From an uncultured Prevotellaceae bacterium (lineage in GTDB: Bacteria > Bacteroidota > Bacteroidia > Bacteroidales > Muribaculaceae), in NCBI GenBank assembly GCA_945645715.1, contig CALZFJ010000096.1, positions 1-7,419 of the forward strand: a DNA stretch of 7,419 nt, read 5' to 3'. Made by a program: the position numbers and the translations under genes. Positions 6,289 through 7,419 of this stretch are shown piece after piece. Each line of letters starts with the position of its first letter. Positions within the stretch are counted from its first letter, which is position 1. The notes below the pieces were generated by a model. That model ran no database searches, was not told where the DNA came from, and saw nothing but the letters and a program-made list of their open reading frames with translations.

Positions 6289-6401
6289 TTATGCTTTTGT
6301 CGCTGAATAGCTGCAAACAGCTCAACTTACTACTGAAAACGACGGGTATTATTGCGACAAATTGTTGTTTTTTTGGCGATAGGATATTAGGCAAAGCATA
6401 A
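6289..6401. repeat. Overlapping inverted repeats between convergent genes
   Basis: TTATGCTTT (6289-6297) is a perfect inverted match to AAAGCATAA (6393-6401). The overlapping TTTGTCGC (6296-6303) matches GCGACAAA (6354-6361). A further small hairpin, AGCTG-CAAA-CAGCT, lies inside at 6309-6322. The two outer arms share two bases. An RNA could therefore form either arm alone at full length, or both as a composite stem with 6360-6392 bulged out. The inner arm plus the following T-run probably ends the hepT transcript. The outer arm has no explanation yet. Confidence 0.5.
6296..6374 (+). terminator. Probable terminator of mntA-hepT
   Basis: TTTGTCGC (6296-6303) pairs with GCGACAAA (6354-6361), and a T-rich run (6362-6374, ending in seven T) follows at once. 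The 50-nt loop is long but contains its own 5-bp hairpin at 6309-6322, which would bring the arms together. It starts 17 nt past the hepT stop. The long loop makes it weaker evidence than the tRNA terminator. Confidence 0.5.
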
Positions 6402-6439
6402 AAAAGACGAGGAGATGCGGCATCGGGGGCTGCATCTCC
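6400..6439 (-). terminator. Intrinsic terminator for the minus-strand barrel gene
   Basis: GGAGATGC (6411-6418) and GCATCTCC (6432-6439) form a perfect 8-bp stem with a possible inner GC/GC extension. On the minus strand the stem is followed by TCGTC and then six T (6400-6405 on the plus strand are A). It lies about 165 nt past the barrel stop and about 75 nt past the small hydrophobic ORF, so both would be on one transcript. The interval 6440-6514 between it and that ORF shows no gene, only a 9-bp direct repeat TTGCATGAT at 6444 and 6499. Confidence 0.75.
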
Positions 6440-6514
6440 ACTCTTGCATGATGTGCTTTTTCATTGATTTGCGAGTAGCGTGTATAAAAAAACTAATGTT
6501 GCATGATTAAGGTT

Positions 6515-6595
6515 TCAAAATCCTAAAAGTGCCACTGCCGATAGCACTATCGCTATCACTGCCGCCGGCAAGACTATGATTGCTTTCATTTCCAT
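6515..6595 (-). CDS. Possible small single-span membrane peptide (26 aa)
   Basis: An ATG at 6593-6595, 9 nt after the stop of the barrel gene, opens a 26-codon frame ending in TGA. The product starts MEMKAIIVLP and ends ALLGF. After K4 it is almost entirely A, I, V and L, enough for one membrane helix with a charged N-terminus. A second in-frame ATG at 6587-6589 would shorten it by two residues. Its position before the minus-strand terminator fits a co-transcribed small gene. No family is recognised, no strong ribosome binding site is seen, and a short hydrophobic frame can occur by chance. An overlapping frame from 6602 gives an unremarkable Ser/Gly-rich 31-residue peptide. Confidence 0.4.
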   Translation of the reverse strand: MEMKAIIVLPAAVIAIVLSAVALLGF

Positions 6596-6604
6596 ATTGC
6601 ATCG

Positions 6605-7419
6605 TCACTTAGCAGAACTTCCTATGCGGTTACGGGCATCCTTTCCGGCTCCGGTGCCTTTGTATTTGCTGCGTGCTGCATTGAAGCTGTAGCGCAGGGT
6701 GAAGATCACGCGGTTGTAGTCCATCACGTTGGACTGGTGTATGCTGTAGCTGCCATAGTAGATATAGACCGATTCATTGCCTTTGCGTGCCATGTCTTGC
6801 CATGCGAGACGCAGGGTGAGGGCATCGTTCTTGAGGAACGACTTCTGTACGGCAGTTTCGAGCGACCAGTAGTGGCGTGTCAGCTCCACGTTGCCATAGT
6901 GTGCCTTGCTGTGAAACTCCGAGTTGAGCTCAAGCTGCCAGCGGTGTGGCAGGCGGAATGTGTTATTGGCATTGAACACCCACATGGGCTTGCCAAATGA
7001 GCGGCTGCCATTGTCGAAGTCGAGGGTGAGCCATTGCTTAACCATTGCCACGGTCCACGAGGGCGAGTAGCAGCCCCAAGTGCGGCTTGCCACTGCATAG
7101 AGGTTGAGCTGGTGCTGCGGGCGGTCGATGTTGCGGAAGGTGATTCTCACTGTGCCTGCATCGTCGAATTGCTCGCTCCAGTGGCATATCAGGTCTTTGG
7201 TGTAGGAGTAGTTGGCGCCCACGGTGAACATGCTGAACATGGTGTTGAGCGACACATTGTGTTGCGTTGAGGGCTTCAGTGTGGCGTTGCCTTGCTGAAA
7301 CACATAGCGGTTGTGATAGCTCATGGCGTTGCTTAGTTGCCAGTAGTTGGGGCGTGATGTGTAGCTTGCATAGCTCAGCGATGCACGCACCTTGCCAAGC
7401 ATTGTCGATACTGATGCCG
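6605..7419 (-). CDS. Outer-membrane beta-barrel family protein, C-terminal part (5' end outside window)
   Basis: The frame stays open to the window edge, so the start is missing; about 271 C-terminal codons are present. The sequence is a run of alternating amphipathic beta-strands rich in W, Y and N, without hydrophobic helices. Features such as SYTSRPNYWQLSN, a NATLKPSTQHNVSLN stretch and an end of the form VIFTLRYSFNAARSKYKGTGAG match the Bacteroidota OMP_b-brl_3 family. These are TonB-dependent-receptor-like barrels, usually of about 700-900 residues with an N-terminal carboxypeptidase-regulatory-like domain and a plug, neither of which is visible here. The cargo is unknown. The tail after the last strand is basic and polar (KGTGAGKDARNRIGSSAK), an extension commonly seen in this family. 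It is convergent with hepT. Confidence 0.85.
   Translation of the reverse strand, partial: ASVSTMLGKVRASLSYASYTSRPNYWQLSNAMSYHNRYVFQQGNATLKPSTQHNVSLNTMFSMFTVGANYSYTKDLICHWSEQFDDAGTVRITFRNIDRPQHQLNLYAVASRTWGCYSPSWTVAMVKQWLTLDFDNGSRSFGKPMWVFNANNTFRLPHRWQLELNSEFHSKAHYGNVELTRHYWSLETAVQKSFLKNDALTLRLAWQDMARKGNESVYIYYGSYSIHQSNVMDYNRVIFTLRYSFNAARSKYKGTGAGKDARNRIGSSAK

Noticed and set aside
6444..6507. 9-bp direct repeat TTGCATGAT at 6444-6452 and 6499-6507
   Set aside because: Only two short copies in AT-rich spacer, with no array or insertion between them. Chance is adequate.
5521..6600. Integrative element using the tRNA-Pro 3' end as attachment site
   Set aside because: No copy of the tRNA 3' end is visible downstream in the window and no integrase is present, so an att site cannot be supported.
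1..7419. CRISPR array or insertion sequence
   Set aside because: No regularly spaced repeats, transposase motifs or paired terminal repeats with target duplications were found.

Overview
The window looks like chromosomal DNA of a gut-type Bacteroidota, most likely order Bacteroidales. The clearest reason is the promoters. The tRNA and amtB genes are preceded by TTTG, a 19-20 bp gap and TAnnTTTG, the consensus of the Bacteroidota primary sigma factor. Gene starts mostly lack strong Shine-Dalgarno sequences. The protein families also fit: an OMP_b-brl_3-type outer-membrane barrel ending in ...SKYKGTGAG..., and a large secreted transglutaminase-like protein. The family within Bacteroidales cannot be fixed from this sequence; Muribaculaceae is only a guess.

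Left part (1-5181, all minus strand). amtB (156-1595) encodes an ammonium channel with its own consensus promoter and a leader of about 80 nt that can fold. Upstream of it lies a two-gene unit transcribed cutC (4444-5181) then an 855-residue exported transglutaminase-like protein (1818-4385). A 15-bp perfect inverted repeat follows that unit. The cutC to transglutaminase gap is 58 nt and holds a 6-bp inverted repeat.

Middle (5421-6374, plus strand). A consensus promoter drives a single tRNA-Pro(CGG), closed by a strong intrinsic terminator. Only 25 nt past its U-tract begins mntA-hepT, a type VII toxin-antitoxin pair overlapping by 8 nt. MntA carries GSX10DXD and HepT carries RX4HXY, so both look active. 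These genes are visibly more AT-rich than their neighbours and have no clear promoter of their own, suggesting horizontal arrival beside a tRNA gene and possible expression by read-through.

Right part (6400-7419, minus strand). This is the 3' end of an outer-membrane beta-barrel gene cut by the window edge. A possible 26-residue hydrophobic peptide gene starts 9 nt after its stop, and an intrinsic terminator follows. Between the convergent hepT and barrel genes lie overlapping inverted repeats with alternative pairings.

Nothing here is plainly a new system. The best leads are the tRNA-linked mntA-hepT cassette, the apparent degenerate domains of the transglutaminase-like protein, and the small hydrophobic ORF with the structured convergent intergenic region.
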